From Thermosediminibacterales bacterium (lineage in GTDB: Bacteria > Bacillota > Thermosediminibacteria > Koleobacterales > JARRCM01): 64,000 nucleotides of DNA. The translations under genes and the position numbers were made by a program. Positions 17,780 through 26,514 of the stretch are shown one piece after another. Positions within the stretch are counted from its first letter, which is position 1. Each line of letters opens with the position of its first letter. The DNA lies in contig JARRCM010000004.1 of assembly GCA_029982205.1 (NCBI GenBank), positions 28,102 to 92,101 of the forward strand, in the 5' to 3' direction. Below the pieces are notes generated by a model that was given only the letters and a program-made list of their open reading frames with translations, ran no database searches and had not been told where the DNA came from.

Positions 17780-19738
17780 TCAACTGGTTTCAGAAAGCAA
17801 AGATTGTAGAACAAGGTCTGCTGCCTCAAAAACATCGGAAATTGGTATTATCTCAATGTCTCTAAGATCGGAAGGTAAATCTTTAAGGTTGTCTCTTGGT
17901 ATTATTACCCTTTTTATACCGGCCTGTTTCGCACTGAAAATCTTTTCAAAAATCCCTCCAACCGGTTTGATTTTACCCTGTATGGAGATTTCGCCTGTTA
18001 CCGCAAGGTTTTGTTGAATAGGTATTCCTTTTAATGCGCTTAATATCGAAAGCAATATAGCAACTCCTGCTGATGGTCCATCAATGTTGCCTCCGCCTAC
18101 TGTGTTTACATGGATATCATAATCATTAAAGCGAGTTCCTATCAACCTTCTGGCTACTGTTGCCGCATTAAACAGCGAATCCCTTGCCATGCTTCCTGCT
18201 GTATCGTTAAACCGAATAGAACCGCTGCCTTTTTTAACAGCAGGGAAGGCTACAGATTCAAACTCTATAAGAGAACCTATAAATCCGATAACTCCCAAGC
18301 CAAATATCCTGCCTACTTCCCACGAGTTGCTTGCTTTTAGGCTGTAACATTGGTTTAAACGGCTGACCTGGATAACATCTTTCAGGTCTTTTTGTGTTAT
18401 TCGTAGTGGTTTGTTGACATCCTCACCGTTATTTAAACCGTTATTTAACATGTTGTACCTGACTAATCCATAAGCATCTACCAGAATGTTTACAGCTTTT
18501 CTACCTTCAATAGTATACTGACTTATAAATTCGGCTGCTCCTTGTTCTAAAATAACGTTCAACTTTTTGGCTGCCTGTTCAACTATTTGTTTTATCTCTT
18601 CAGGGTATAAGGGTTTAAAAAAAATTTCCGCACACCTTGAGCGGAGTGCAGGGTTGATACCTGAAGGGGGACGGGTTGTAGCGGCTATTAATATAAAATC
18701 TGCCGGCGCTCCATCTCTAAACAGTTTTTTAATATACTTAGGTATGTTTGCAGCTCCCGGGTCATAATATGAAGAGTCAAAATATACACGTTTGTCTTCT
18801 AATACCTTGAGAAGTTTGTTCTGAAGCATTATATCCATTTCACCTATTTCATCTATAAAGAGCACGCCCCCGTGTGCTTCTGTAACCAGTCCGGTCTTAG
18901 GTTCAGGTATTGATCCGTCAGCAAGGTCCCTTCGGGCGCCTTGATAAATGGGGTCATGTACAGAACCCAAAAGTGGATTTGTCACTTCCCTCGGGTCCCA
19001 TCTCAGGGTAGCACCGTCAACTTCCACAAATTTGGCATCAACACCAAAAGGGGTATAGGGAATCTTTTTTGATTCTTCAAGAACTAATCTGGCCGCAGTG
19101 GTTTTCCCTACACCCGGCGGGCCGTAAATTATAACATGTTGGGGATAGGGTGATGCTATTTTTGATATAAGAGCCCGTATGGCTTCATCCTGACCAATTA
19201 TCTCCGAAAGGCTTGAAGGCCTTAATACTTCTAAAACTGATCGAGACAAGCTTTTTGTTTCAAGTTTTTCCAATTGGGCATATTTTCTGAGTGTTTCGGG
19301 GCTTTCACATCCGCTTTCTTCCTTGATAACCTGTTTTCTGATTTCCTTAATATAATCTTCATGTTTTTTCTGTAGTTTATCAGCAATCCGGCGTTCTATT
19401 CGAATTTCCACAGAACGTTTAGCTAATATATCAGCTATTTCTTCTTCTATATCATCAACATATCTGGGAATTTCTTTTAAATCGGGAAGCTCGTCCTTTT
19501 TTTCTCCGAATACAAGGCTATGAAGTGCAGCCACTTTAACACATATATCTTGTGAATGAATGTCATTTATTACATCTAGCTCTTTCGCTCTCTCAGCAAG
19601 TTTCTCTTCGCCGTAAATATTAGAAAGCACATCAATAAGGGCATCAGTCTGCCTCTGGTAGTGTTCTTTGTTGTCCAGTTTTTCTTTAAGGGAATTGACT
19701 TTAGCTATTTTTTTGTATCTTTCTATTATTGATTTCAT
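17780..19738 (-). CDS. lonC: Lon-family ATP-dependent protease, LonC type
   Basis: A protein of 652 residues. It lacks the classical Lon LAN domain and instead begins with a charged, coiled-coil-like region (1–165). The AAA+ module follows, with Walker A YGPPGVGKT (205–213) and Walker B GVLFIDEIGEM. The C-terminal Lon protease domain has catalytic Ser 556 in DGPSAG and Lys 599 in GGIFEK, 43 residues apart as in Lon. This domain order is that of the sporulation-associated Lon variant (TIGR02903-like, LonC) restricted to endospore formers. It probably degrades regulatory proteins during development; no substrate is known. It lies between rplI (26 bases upstream) and dnaB. Confidence 0.85.
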   Translation of the reverse strand: MKSIIERYKKIAKVNSLKEKLDNKEHYQRQTDALIDVLSNIYGEEKLAERAKELDVINDIHSQDICVKVAALHSLVFGEKKDELPDLKEIPRYVDDIEEEIADILAKRSVEIRIERRIADKLQKKHEDYIKEIRKQVIKEESGCESPETLRKYAQLEKLETKSLSRSVLEVLRPSSLSEIIGQDEAIRALISKIASPYPQHVIIYGPPGVGKTTAARLVLEESKKIPYTPFGVDAKFVEVDGATLRWDPREVTNPLLGSVHDPIYQGARRDLADGSIPEPKTGLVTEAHGGVLFIDEIGEMDIMLQNKLLKVLEDKRVYFDSSYYDPGAANIPKYIKKLFRDGAPADFILIAATTRPPSGINPALRSRCAEIFFKPLYPEEIKQIVEQAAKKLNVILEQGAAEFISQYTIEGRKAVNILVDAYGLVRYNMLNNGLNNGEDVNKPLRITQKDLKDVIQVSRLNQCYSLKASNSWEVGRIFGLGVIGFIGSLIEFESVAFPAVKKGSGSIRFNDTAGSMARDSLFNAATVARRLIGTRFNDYDIHVNTVGGGNIDGPSAGVAILLSILSALKGIPIQQNLAVTGEISIQGKIKPVGGIFEKIFSAKQAGIKRVIIPRDNLKDLPSDLRDIEIIPISDVFEAADLVLQSLLSETS

Positions 19739-19763
19739 AACATATGCCCCCTTCAGGTCAGCT

Positions 19764-20210
19764 CTACTCTTTTACAACTTCAATATTAACAACGGCTGAG
19801 ACCTCGGTATGTATTTTAACCCCAACCTTATAACTGCCTAAGTCGCGAATAGGTTTGTCAAGCTCGATTTTTCTTTTGTCTATATTTAATTTATACTGTT
19901 TTTTGATTGCTTCAGCAATGTCTTTACTTGTAACAGAACCGAAAAGTCTATCCTTGTCTCCTGCTTTAGCTTTCATAATGACTTTTTTGCCATTAATTTT
20001 ATCAGCCTTGGCCTTGGCTTCTCTTAATTCTGCTTCGTACTTGTTTTTTAGAGCTTTTTTTCGGTCTTTGAGTATAGCTATATTACTTTCGGTCGCCTGA
20101 ACAGCCAAGCCTCTGGGAATCAGGTAGTTTCGCCCATAGCCTTCTGCCACTTCAACAACATCGCCTTTTTTGCCTAGTTTTTTAACATCTTCATTCAATA
20201 TAACCTTCAT
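19764..20210 (-). CDS. rplI: 50S ribosomal protein bL9
   Basis: A 148-residue ribosomal protein with the bL9 hallmark start MKVILNEDVKKLGKKGDVVEV and GYGRNYLIPRGLAV, the N-terminal rRNA-binding domain. A long charged helix (about 40–75) and the C-terminal domain (GSVTSKDIAEAIK onward) follow. Length is normal. It shares one base with the end of gdpP (ATG overlapping TAA), so translation is coupled. The gdpP–rplI–dnaB order is conserved in Firmicutes. Confidence 0.97.
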   Translation of the reverse strand: MKVILNEDVKKLGKKGDVVEVAEGYGRNYLIPRGLAVQATESNIAILKDRKKALKNKYEAELREAKAKADKINGKKVIMKAKAGDKDRLFGSVTSKDIAEAIKKQYKLNIDKRKIELDKPIRDLGSYKVGVKIHTEVSAVVNIEVVKE

Positions 20211-22210
20211 TAATCCTCACCTTCCTCCATATACTCTTTAATTGCCTGTTTGAGGTCTTCCATGGCTTCCTGTGACGATACACCCTTTAATTGAGCACCG
20301 GCTACGGTTAAATGACCGCCTCCCCCTAATCTCTCTAATACCACCTGAACGTTTATATCACCTAATGAACGTCCGCTTATAACAACACCATCATCTGCCT
20401 CACACATAACAAAAGAAGCTGTTATGCCCTTTACATTTAAAAGGGCATTTGCTCCCTGAGCAGCCAAAAGCACAGGATTTTTTGCTTTTTGGTTAAATAA
20501 TGATACAGCAATTTTATCATATAATATCTCTGCCTTTTTGACAACCTCTATACAGTTAACAATGGATTCCATATCTTCTTGAAATAACCGGTGGATAAAT
20601 GTTGTATCTGCTCCGGCTCTTCGCAAAAAAGAAGCTGCTTCAAATGTTCTAACACCTGTATGAAACGCAAAGTTTTTGGTATCCATTACAATACCTGCAA
20701 GCATTACATTTGCTTCTAATTCGCTGATTTTTAAATCATCTTTGAGATACTGAAGGATCTCAGTAATTAATTCACAGGTCGAAGAGGCATACGGTTCTAA
20801 GTAAATAAGCATGGGATTTTTTATAAACTCTTGCCCTCGACGGTGATGATCTATTACCACAATTTTTTCAGTTTTTTCAAGAAGTTCAGGGGTTGAAACA
20901 AAACTGGGACGGTGAGTATCTACTACCACTAAAAGTGTTTCCGGGTTTATTATTCTTAACGCCTGTTCTTTTGTTATTAGAGTTTTCTTGTAGTACTCAT
21001 CCTGCTGAAGGTTTTCCAGTACCATTTCAATAGATGGGTTTTTGTTTTCAAAAACATGGTAAGCTTCTTTTTCAAGGGTTCGCGCTGCCTTTATAACACC
21101 CACCGCTGCTCCCAAAGAATCCATGTCAGGGACCTTGTGACCAATAACAACAACTTTTGATGAACCTTCTATAAGTTCCCTTAACGCATGAGCAATTATC
21201 CTTGCTTTTACTCGGGTTCGTTTTTCAATCGCTTTGCTTTTCCCCCCATAAAACAAGACCTTATCTCCATCTTTTACAACAGCTTGATCTCCGCCGCGTC
21301 CTAAAGCCAGATCCAGGGCACGGTGGGCAAAATGCGAAGTTTCTTGTGGATGTTTACCATTTATGCCCACACCTATACTTAAGGTCACAGGCATTGTGTT
21401 TCCCGCTTTAATCTCCCTAAATTGGTCTAAAACCGCAAACCTCTCTTCTTCTATTTTTTTAAACTGTTTATGTTCCAAAATCATCAAAAACTTATCCTGT
21501 GAAAATTTTTTTAAACCTGCCTCATGTTTCTGCGCCCACAAACCTATGGCCTTTTCTATTTCCGCTATAACTTGAGGCCTTTTTGATTCTTCTGTAGCTT
21601 GAATCACCTCATCATAGTTATCCACCTGAATTATTGATATCACAATTTTTTTATCTGTTAATTCATCCTTGATCTGCCGAAAGTCGGTTATGTCCTGCCA
21701 GTAAAGGGCTGCAAAGTAATTTAAGCGCTGATTGAACTGCGGCCCTTTAAACACCTTTGCATAAACCCTGTAAATCCTGTTATTAATCTGAATTTCTTGA
21801 ATTCCCTCATCATGTCGTTTTAATGTTTTATCAAGGTCAAGTTCAGGTAGTTTTTTTCTTATGTCCTCACCTAATAGGCTTTCCTGCTTCAAAATGTTAC
21901 CGAAATACGGGTTAAACCAGCGGATATGCCCGTTTATGTCCAACACAACTATCCCAATGGGAAGGTTAACTACAGCGCTTTTTGACGCGGAATCAGCTGT
22001 AGTCATCAAGCTTTCAATATAGTGCTTCCATTCTTTTCGCAGTCTGTGAGAAGTCAATAAATTATAATAAAAAAGGCCTGATAAAACAGCAAAACCAAGT
22101 ATTGCCATGCGCCAGTTGAAATATATAAGTAAAACAACCAAAAAAAATATTATGGCCATGTACATTCTTGTATCACGCTTAAAAAAATTCTTTATTGTTT
22201 TATTATCCAT
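20210..22210 (-). CDS. gdpP: Cyclic-di-AMP phosphodiesterase GdpP (YybT)
   Basis: A protein of 666 residues that hydrolyses c-di-AMP to pApA and so tunes potassium and wall homeostasis. Two membrane helices (about 14–50) precede a PAS domain (about 70–165, with SAVVNLPIGIVVLDINGHIRW). A degenerate GGDEF domain follows (motif GRGGDQ in place of GGDEF, so no cyclase activity is expected). The DHH domain carries GHKVPDMDSLGAA, VVDTHRP and VVIDHHRRG, the metal ligands. DHHA1 ends the protein with GGGGHLTVAGAQL. The length agrees with the family. It lies between yybS and rplI. Confidence 0.95.
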   Translation of the reverse strand: MDNKTIKNFFKRDTRMYMAIIFFLVVLLIYFNWRMAILGFAVLSGLFYYNLLTSHRLRKEWKHYIESLMTTADSASKSAVVNLPIGIVVLDINGHIRWFNPYFGNILKQESLLGEDIRKKLPELDLDKTLKRHDEGIQEIQINNRIYRVYAKVFKGPQFNQRLNYFAALYWQDITDFRQIKDELTDKKIVISIIQVDNYDEVIQATEESKRPQVIAEIEKAIGLWAQKHEAGLKKFSQDKFLMILEHKQFKKIEEERFAVLDQFREIKAGNTMPVTLSIGVGINGKHPQETSHFAHRALDLALGRGGDQAVVKDGDKVLFYGGKSKAIEKRTRVKARIIAHALRELIEGSSKVVVIGHKVPDMDSLGAAVGVIKAARTLEKEAYHVFENKNPSIEMVLENLQQDEYYKKTLITKEQALRIINPETLLVVVDTHRPSFVSTPELLEKTEKIVVIDHHRRGQEFIKNPMLIYLEPYASSTCELITEILQYLKDDLKISELEANVMLAGIVMDTKNFAFHTGVRTFEAASFLRRAGADTTFIHRLFQEDMESIVNCIEVVKKAEILYDKIAVSLFNQKAKNPVLLAAQGANALLNVKGITASFVMCEADDGVVISGRSLGDINVQVVLERLGGGGHLTVAGAQLKGVSSQEAMEDLKQAIKEYMEEGED

Positions 22211-22227
22211 ATAAACCTCTCCTGGCT

Positions 22228-23184
22228 TTATCTTGTAGTTTTCAATTTCCTAAAATCAAAAAGGATATCAAGCATTCCTCCCCAGAGCAACAGCTGTGAA
22301 AACAGGGGATTGAAAAAAAACAAAAATATTATTATAACCCTAAACACTTTTGAAACCCTAAATTTATTAAGAAAGTAGCTGAGCAGTGCAAGGCCCTGAA
22401 TAATAAACACAAATGAAAACACCATTTGAAGGTTAACTCCTAAAAACCGTAAAATGTCTATTTTGTATATGTTGTAAAACATCATTAGTATTATTCCTGT
22501 AAGGAAAAGGGCTACAGTGTAAGTTGGCATTTGCCAGTATTTTAAAGGCGGGAAATTTTCAATTTTCTGTCCTAATCTATTTAATACCAAGCGTGCAATA
22601 GTATAGTTCAAAAAAGTATCTAGCACAGAAGCCATGACAAAAAGCCCAGGTATAACGATGCCTATCATATCTGCCATTTGATTAAAAGACTTTTTAAACG
22701 TTTCCAATCTGTCTGCATCTATTCCCATAGAGGAGTATAATTTTACCGCATGGTCAATAGCTTCTTTCATTAAATCTACCTGCTGAGTAATGGGATTTAT
22801 GTTCAATATTGCCAGTGTAATTCCTACAAGAATAACCTTAGATATCAATGAAGCAATACTCCCAACAAACAGGGTTTTACCGGGCGAAAAGTCCTTACGC
22901 AAAGCATAACCCAAAGTAACTCCTATAAGCCCAAATCCTAATATCACAGTAAAAGCCTGCACGGGTTCTGCAAGCATTGCAACCACAAGTCCGGATACTA
23001 CAGTAGCCAAGATACTTATTTTAAGGCCATGACGGATGCCAAGCAGTATTATGGGTACTGGCCAAAAGAAACTAATAAACACCCCAAGAACTGGAATATA
23101 GAGGCTTGCAATGCTGAGAATTATCGTTACAGCAGAAAGCAGCGCACCTTCTACTAGCGACCTTGTTTTTATAGATTCATCCAT
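22228..23184 (-). CDS. yybS: YybS family membrane protein (DUF2232)
   Basis: A 318-residue protein with about eight hydrophobic helices. It begins with RSLVEGALLSAVTIILSIASLYIP, and WPVPIILLGIRHGLKISILATV follows, the recognisable N-terminal block of YybS/DUF2232 proteins. The C-terminal half contains FLNYTIARLVLNRLG. The family resembles S-components of ECF-type transporters, but its substrate is not established. The gene is 17 bases upstream of gdpP and is in the same operon, as in Bacillus. Confidence 0.88.
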   Translation of the reverse strand: MDESIKTRSLVEGALLSAVTIILSIASLYIPVLGVFISFFWPVPIILLGIRHGLKISILATVVSGLVVAMLAEPVQAFTVILGFGLIGVTLGYALRKDFSPGKTLFVGSIASLISKVILVGITLAILNINPITQQVDLMKEAIDHAVKLYSSMGIDADRLETFKKSFNQMADMIGIVIPGLFVMASVLDTFLNYTIARLVLNRLGQKIENFPPLKYWQMPTYTVALFLTGIILMMFYNIYKIDILRFLGVNLQMVFSFVFIIQGLALLSYFLNKFRVSKVFRVIIIFLFFFNPLFSQLLLWGGMLDILFDFRKLKTTR

Positions 23185-23201
23185 GTTTATCCTCTCCTTT
23201 T

Positions 23202-23528
23202 TTATATCTCTCTGTTTCCCCGTAAAAACTGATATAAATCTGACAAATCACCATACCATTTCTCTGCTTCATGACCCCGTTTAATATTCATCATTATTTT
23301 GCTCTCCATGTTTAAATCTATGCGAGAGTAAGACAAACCCAAGCGTTTTGCCAGCAGGTAACATACTATTATTATATTTGAAAGTGCATCAAGTATCATT
23401 TCCTCACTGCCGTTTATCAATGACTTGAACAAATGAGCTGTAGCACTTAGAAGTTCAGATTTTAGCCATTCAATCATTTTGATGTTTTTTGTAATATCCA
23501 TTCCCCTATTATTATTTAAATGCGTCAT
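23202..23528 (-). CDS. MazG-like family protein
   Basis: A 108-residue all-helical protein of the MazG-like family often encoded next to yybS in Clostridia. Recognisable parts are the MDITKNIKMIEWLKSELLSA start and the central SNIIIVCYLLAKRLGLSYSRID helix. The acidic ExxE…ExxD metal motifs of true MazG pyrophosphohydrolases are reduced, so hydrolase activity is doubtful. The ATG at 23526–23528 follows GGGGG by seven bases; an ATG nine codons on is a second possibility. It is 17 bases upstream of yybS. Confidence 0.7.
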   Translation of the reverse strand: MTHLNNNRGMDITKNIKMIEWLKSELLSATAHLFKSLINGSEEMILDALSNIIIVCYLLAKRLGLSYSRIDLNMESKIMMNIKRGHEAEKWYGDLSDLYQFLRGNREI

Positions 23529-23648
23529 AAGGCTTCCCCCTTTTTAATCTGCCTCTTTAAACAGTTCTTCCTTTGTTTGAGCAAACTCTTTTCAGTTTAA
23601 TATTATATTCTTCAATCAAGATTAATTATCCTCCAGCAAAAATATTGT

Positions 23649-23675
23649 AAAAAAAAAGAAGGGCCAATCCCTTCT
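23649..23675 (-). terminator. Terminator of the rpsF–ssb–rpsR operon
   Basis: AGAAGGG and CCCTTCT (23657–23675) form a 7-bp stem with a 5-base loop, followed on the minus strand by nine Ts. It is just past the rpsR stop codon. Confidence 0.9.
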
Positions 23676-23676
23676 C

Positions 23677-23907
23677 TTATTCGGCAGTAAAAGGCAAAAG
23701 CGCAATGTTCCTTGCCCTTTTTATTGCTACTGTTAACTGTCTTTGATGTCTTGCACAGTTACCGGTTATTCGACGAGGCAAAATTTTGCCCCTCTCAGTA
23801 ATATATTTTCTTAACCTGTTAACATCTTTATAATCAATCTTATCTATTCCATCCATACAAAAATTACATACCTTTTTTTTGTTTTTCCTTCCTCTTTGTC
23901 TTGCCAC
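23677..23907 (-). CDS. rpsR: 30S ribosomal protein bS18
   Basis: A 76-residue protein with the bS18 core: [35 protein letters not shown]. The N-terminal part has CNFC and the core has one further Cys, suggesting a zinc-binding (C+) form. bS18 binds 16S rRNA in the platform together with bS6. It is the third gene of the rpsF–ssb–rpsR operon, 14 bases after ssb, and ends at a strong terminator. Confidence 0.97.
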   Translation of the reverse strand: MARQRGRKNKKKVCNFCMDGIDKIDYKDVNRLRKYITERGKILPRRITGNCARHQRQLTVAIKRARNIALLPFTAE

Positions 23908-23921
23908 TGTCTTCCCTCCTT

Positions 23922-24332
23922 CTAGAACGGCAAACCATCTTCGCCACCGTCAACTTCGGAATAATCATCTTGATAATCGTAATCAGCTTCATCAGCGGCT
24001 GCACTGTTTTCCTTTGGTTTGTCCAAGAACTTCACCTCATCAGCCACCACTTCAGTTATCCAGCGTCTTAACCCTTCCTGTGTATCATACGATCTCACCT
24101 GCAGGCGGCCTGATACTCCAACCAAGCGGCCTTTATTTAAGTTGTTAGCACAAAGTTCAGCAAGTTTGCGCCATGTTACAATCTTGATAAAATCCGCTTC
24201 CCTTTCGCCCTGCTGATTTGTAAATGGACGTTCAACTGCAAGTGTAAAAGTTGTTACTGCAACTCCACCGCCAGCTGTATAACGAAGCTCCGGATCCCTT
24301 GTTAGCCGCCCTATCAACACAACTTTATTCAT
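23922..24332 (-). CDS. ssb: Single-stranded DNA-binding protein
   Basis: A 136-residue SSB with the OB-fold beginning [19 protein letters not shown], the tetramer-type core, a short disordered linker and the acidic tail ending GGEDGLPF, close to the DDDLPF consensus that recruits repair and replication partners. Its ATG overlaps the rpsF stop (ATGA, 24329–24332). The operon context rpsF–ssb–rpsR marks it as the housekeeping SSB rather than a mobile-element copy. Confidence 0.97.
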   Translation of the reverse strand: MNKVVLIGRLTRDPELRYTAGGGVAVTTFTLAVERPFTNQQGEREADFIKIVTWRKLAELCANNLNKGRLVGVSGRLQVRSYDTQEGLRRWITEVVADEVKFLDKPKENSAAADEADYDYQDDYSEVDGGEDGLPF

Positions 24333-24631
24333 GATTTCACCTCGATCTCTTCATCTCTAACTATAAGATACTTTAACACGCCATCCGTGATTTTGAATAC
24401 CCTTTCGAGGTCTTGAGCCGTTCGTGGTTCACCATTAAATTTAATTAAAATGTAATAACCCTCTGTAAACTTTTTCACTTTATATGCGAGTTTTCTTCGA
24501 CCCCACTCATCAAGTTCGGTTATACTACCCCCGTTTTCTTCAATAACGTTTTTAAACTTCTCAACTAACTGGGAAATTGTCTCATCCTCTAAATCAGGGT
24601 TTAAAATGAAAAGGGTTTCATAACTTCTCAT
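24329..24631 (-). CDS. rpsF: 30S ribosomal protein bS6
   Basis: A 100-residue protein starting [17 protein letters not shown], with the central [26 protein letters not shown] strand pair of bS6. The start at 24629–24631 is clear from GGGAGGTG nine bases upstream; the frame stays open 96 bases further, but that part is the regulatory leader. It is the first gene of rpsF–ssb–rpsR. Translation may be controlled by the RNA element just upstream. Confidence 0.96.
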   Translation of the reverse strand: MRSYETLFILNPDLEDETISQLVEKFKNVIEENGGSITELDEWGRRKLAYKVKKFTEGYYILIKFNGEPRTAQDLERVFKITDGVLKYLIVRDEEIEVKS

Positions 24632-24641
24632 GTTCTTCACC

Positions 24642-24686
24642 TCCCTTCGGTCTATGGCCCTATACAAAAGTATTATAGAGCAGGGA
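24642..24686 (-). promoter_or_regulatory. Putative S6:S18-binding leader RNA
   Basis: In the minus-strand leader, TCCCT pairs with AGGGA of the rpsF ribosome site. Inside, an 8-bp hairpin GCTCTATA/TATAGGGC (one G·U) is followed by a bulge of about nine bases that contains CCG (24648–24650) directly beside the outer stem. A bulged CCG next to a stem before rpsF is the hallmark of the known S6:S18 autoregulatory motif. The outer stem would hide the Shine–Dalgarno sequence. Family identity is inferred from this layout. Confidence 0.6.
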
Positions 24687-24698
24687 TTTCGGTTATTT

Positions 24699-24727
24699 AT
24701 TATATCACCTTGACTTATACTTTTCAA
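24699..24727 (-). promoter_or_regulatory. Sigma-A promoter of rpsF–ssb–rpsR
   Basis: On the minus strand: -35 TTGAAA (24722–24727), 17-base spacer, perfect -10 TATAAT (24699–24704). It lies just after the DUF951 gene stop and gives a leader of about 60 bases. Confidence 0.8.
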
Positions 24728-24736
24728 GAAAATTTA

Positions 24737-24931
24737 TCAATCCTCTTCTGCTGTAGTTTTTATAATTTTTTTCACACTTTTTTCAAACTTTGGCCTGGGT
24801 ATCATGACCTTACGACCACATCCCAGGCACTTAATGCCGAAGTCCATTCCAACTCTGTAGATTTCCCATTCATCTCCGCCACAAGGATGTGTCTTTTTTA
24901 ACTTAACTACATCACCGATGTTAAATTTCAC
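24737..24931 (-). CDS. DUF951 domain-containing small protein
   Basis: A 64-residue protein starting MKFNIGDVVKLKKTHPCGG, with EIYRVGMDFGIKCLGCGR in the middle. The three cysteines (CGG, CLGC) and the beta-rich pattern are the defining features of DUF951, a Firmicute family that often sits between rpsF and an mscS-type gene. It probably binds zinc or nucleic acid, but no role is established. A GGAGG site precedes the ATG. Confidence 0.88.
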   Translation of the reverse strand: MKFNIGDVVKLKKTHPCGGDEWEIYRVGMDFGIKCLGCGRKVMIPRPKFEKSVKKIIKTTAEED

Positions 24932-24975
24932 AACTCAACACCTCCTATGGTCTTGCGACAATAAATAATTTTTCT

Positions 24976-25842
24976 CTATGTCTTTTTATGAATAATAACT
25001 GTATGGGGATATGGAATTTCTATTCCTTCTTTATCGAGCTCTTTTTTTATACGTTTTCTCAATTCCCTTTCTACTGACCACTGCTGCATAGGAAGAGTTT
25101 TTGCTATAATTCTTATAACTACTTCAGAACTGCCAAGTTCATTAACACCAAGAACTGTAGGGCCTTCAACAATGTCTTCCCTGGTTTTTGCAAACTCTTC
25201 ACACACCCTTTTTAAAACTTCAATAGACCTATCAATATCCTCTTCATAGGCTATGGAAACATCCACCAGTGCCCTCATGTTCCCCCTGGTATGATTTGTT
25301 ACTTTGGTTATTTCACCGTTCGGAACAATATGAAGTTCTCCGCTAAAATCGCGAAGTTTTGTGACTCTAAGGCCCATTTCCTCAACAATTCCGGAAATTC
25401 CAGCTGTATTAATATAGTCTCCTACGGCAAATTGGTCTTCAAAAATTATAAAGAACCCGGTTATAACATCCCTTACAAGGTTCTGTGCGCCAAATCCGAT
25501 AGCCAGGCCGCCTATACCTGCAGTAGCAATAATTGATTCAGTTGGTATATGTAAAATCTTGAGTATAGTAACAACAGCCACAAAATCAACCACATATCTC
25601 AAAAGGCTTTTTAAAAGGGGACTTAAAGTCATCGCTTTTTTTTCGTCAATGTAAAACCTTTTGTCTTTTTTGTCAGGGTTTAAGATTCTATCAATTATAA
25701 CATAGCCGAACTTCAATGTTAATTTTGATGCAATAACTACTGCTGCTATTTTAATTGCTCCATCAAGCAGCTTTATGCTCAAATTTGCCCAGTAAGAGCC
25801 GTCAATAGATTCGAGCCATTTCAACAGCCTTTCAGAAAACAC
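24976..25842 (-). CDS. Small-conductance mechanosensitive channel, MscS family
   Basis: A protein of 288 residues with two or three membrane helices in the first 120. The pore helix TM3 reads GLAIGFGAQNLVRDVITGFFIIFEDQF with the regular Gly/Ala packing, followed by the beta domain (VGDYINTAGISGIVEEMGLRVTKLRD) and the alpha/beta C-terminal domain. It opens when membrane tension rises under osmotic downshock. The neighbourhood yedF–mscS–DUF951 is common in Clostridia. The start ATG is 25840–25842. Confidence 0.92.
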   Translation of the reverse strand: MFSERLLKWLESIDGSYWANLSIKLLDGAIKIAAVVIASKLTLKFGYVIIDRILNPDKKDKRFYIDEKKAMTLSPLLKSLLRYVVDFVAVVTILKILHIPTESIIATAGIGGLAIGFGAQNLVRDVITGFFIIFEDQFAVGDYINTAGISGIVEEMGLRVTKLRDFSGELHIVPNGEITKVTNHTRGNMRALVDVSIAYEEDIDRSIEVLKRVCEEFAKTREDIVEGPTVLGVNELGSSEVVIRIIAKTLPMQQWSVERELRKRIKKELDKEGIEIPYPHTVIIHKKT

Positions 25843-25882
25843 GGAGCTACCTCCCCCGTTTCTTTAATATTGATTCAGAATT

Positions 25883-26470
25883 TTATAGAGTTATTACCTT
25901 TTTAGCATTAGTGAGTTTTTCAACTATCGTGTACATATTAGTTATACTTCCTATTAAGAGTTTATCCTTAAGATTAAAATAATCCAGACATGTGCCGCAG
26001 GAGAGTATTTCTACTCCGCGTCTTTGAAGCTCTTTTAAACTGTCTATAACATCAGAACCTTCAGTTGTTAATTTTACACCTCCATTTATAAACAACAGCG
26101 TCTTTGGTAATTTTTCTGCCTCTGTAAGAGAATATAAAAAACTCTTTTGCAGTATCCTGCCTAAACGTTCACTCCCATCACCAAGTTCATCACTGGAAAT
26201 CAGAATGATTAATGTGTCATCAGTTTCCATTAAAGGTTCTTCTAAGGAAATGTCGTGTCCTTTTTCGATGTTTATATAATACTCCCCGTTTTGTTCATGA
26301 ATATCAACTCTACAATCCAGACTTTTAGCAAGTTTTGTGACATTGTCTCTGGCAACCTCGTTATCAACGATTGTTGTTATTCTACCACTTTTTATTTCTT
26401 CAAGAGCTTTTTTGGTGATTATTACAGGTTGGGGGCATGAAAGACCGCGAGCATCTATCTGTTTATTCAT
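25883..26470 (-). CDS. yedF: YedF, sulfurtransferase-like protein linked to selenium metabolism
   Basis: A protein of 195 residues with two parts. The first (1–75) is a TusA-like fold with the conserved ARGLSCPQPVI cysteine motif and helix. The second (about 80–195) is a DsrE-like domain with SSDELGDGSERLGRILQKSF and the motif SCGTCLDYF, which carries two further cysteines. This fusion is the YedF family (TIGR03527), which across genomes accompanies selenium-utilisation genes. No selA/selB/selD is present in the window, so the link cannot be tested here. It is 44 bases downstream of the cvpA-like gene. Confidence 0.9.
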   Translation of the reverse strand: MNKQIDARGLSCPQPVIITKKALEEIKSGRITTIVDNEVARDNVTKLAKSLDCRVDIHEQNGEYYINIEKGHDISLEEPLMETDDTLIILISSDELGDGSERLGRILQKSFLYSLTEAEKLPKTLLFINGGVKLTTEGSDVIDSLKELQRRGVEILSCGTCLDYFNLKDKLLIGSITNMYTIVEKLTNAKKVITL

Positions 26471-26514
26471 AAAGCTTGGCCTCCTTTTTTATGCTGATAC
26501 ATCATTTTATATTC

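Noticed and set aside
23202..23528. Assignment as an active MazG nucleotide pyrophosphohydrolase
   Set aside because: Length and helices fit the MazG-like family, but the full acidic metal motif is not visible.
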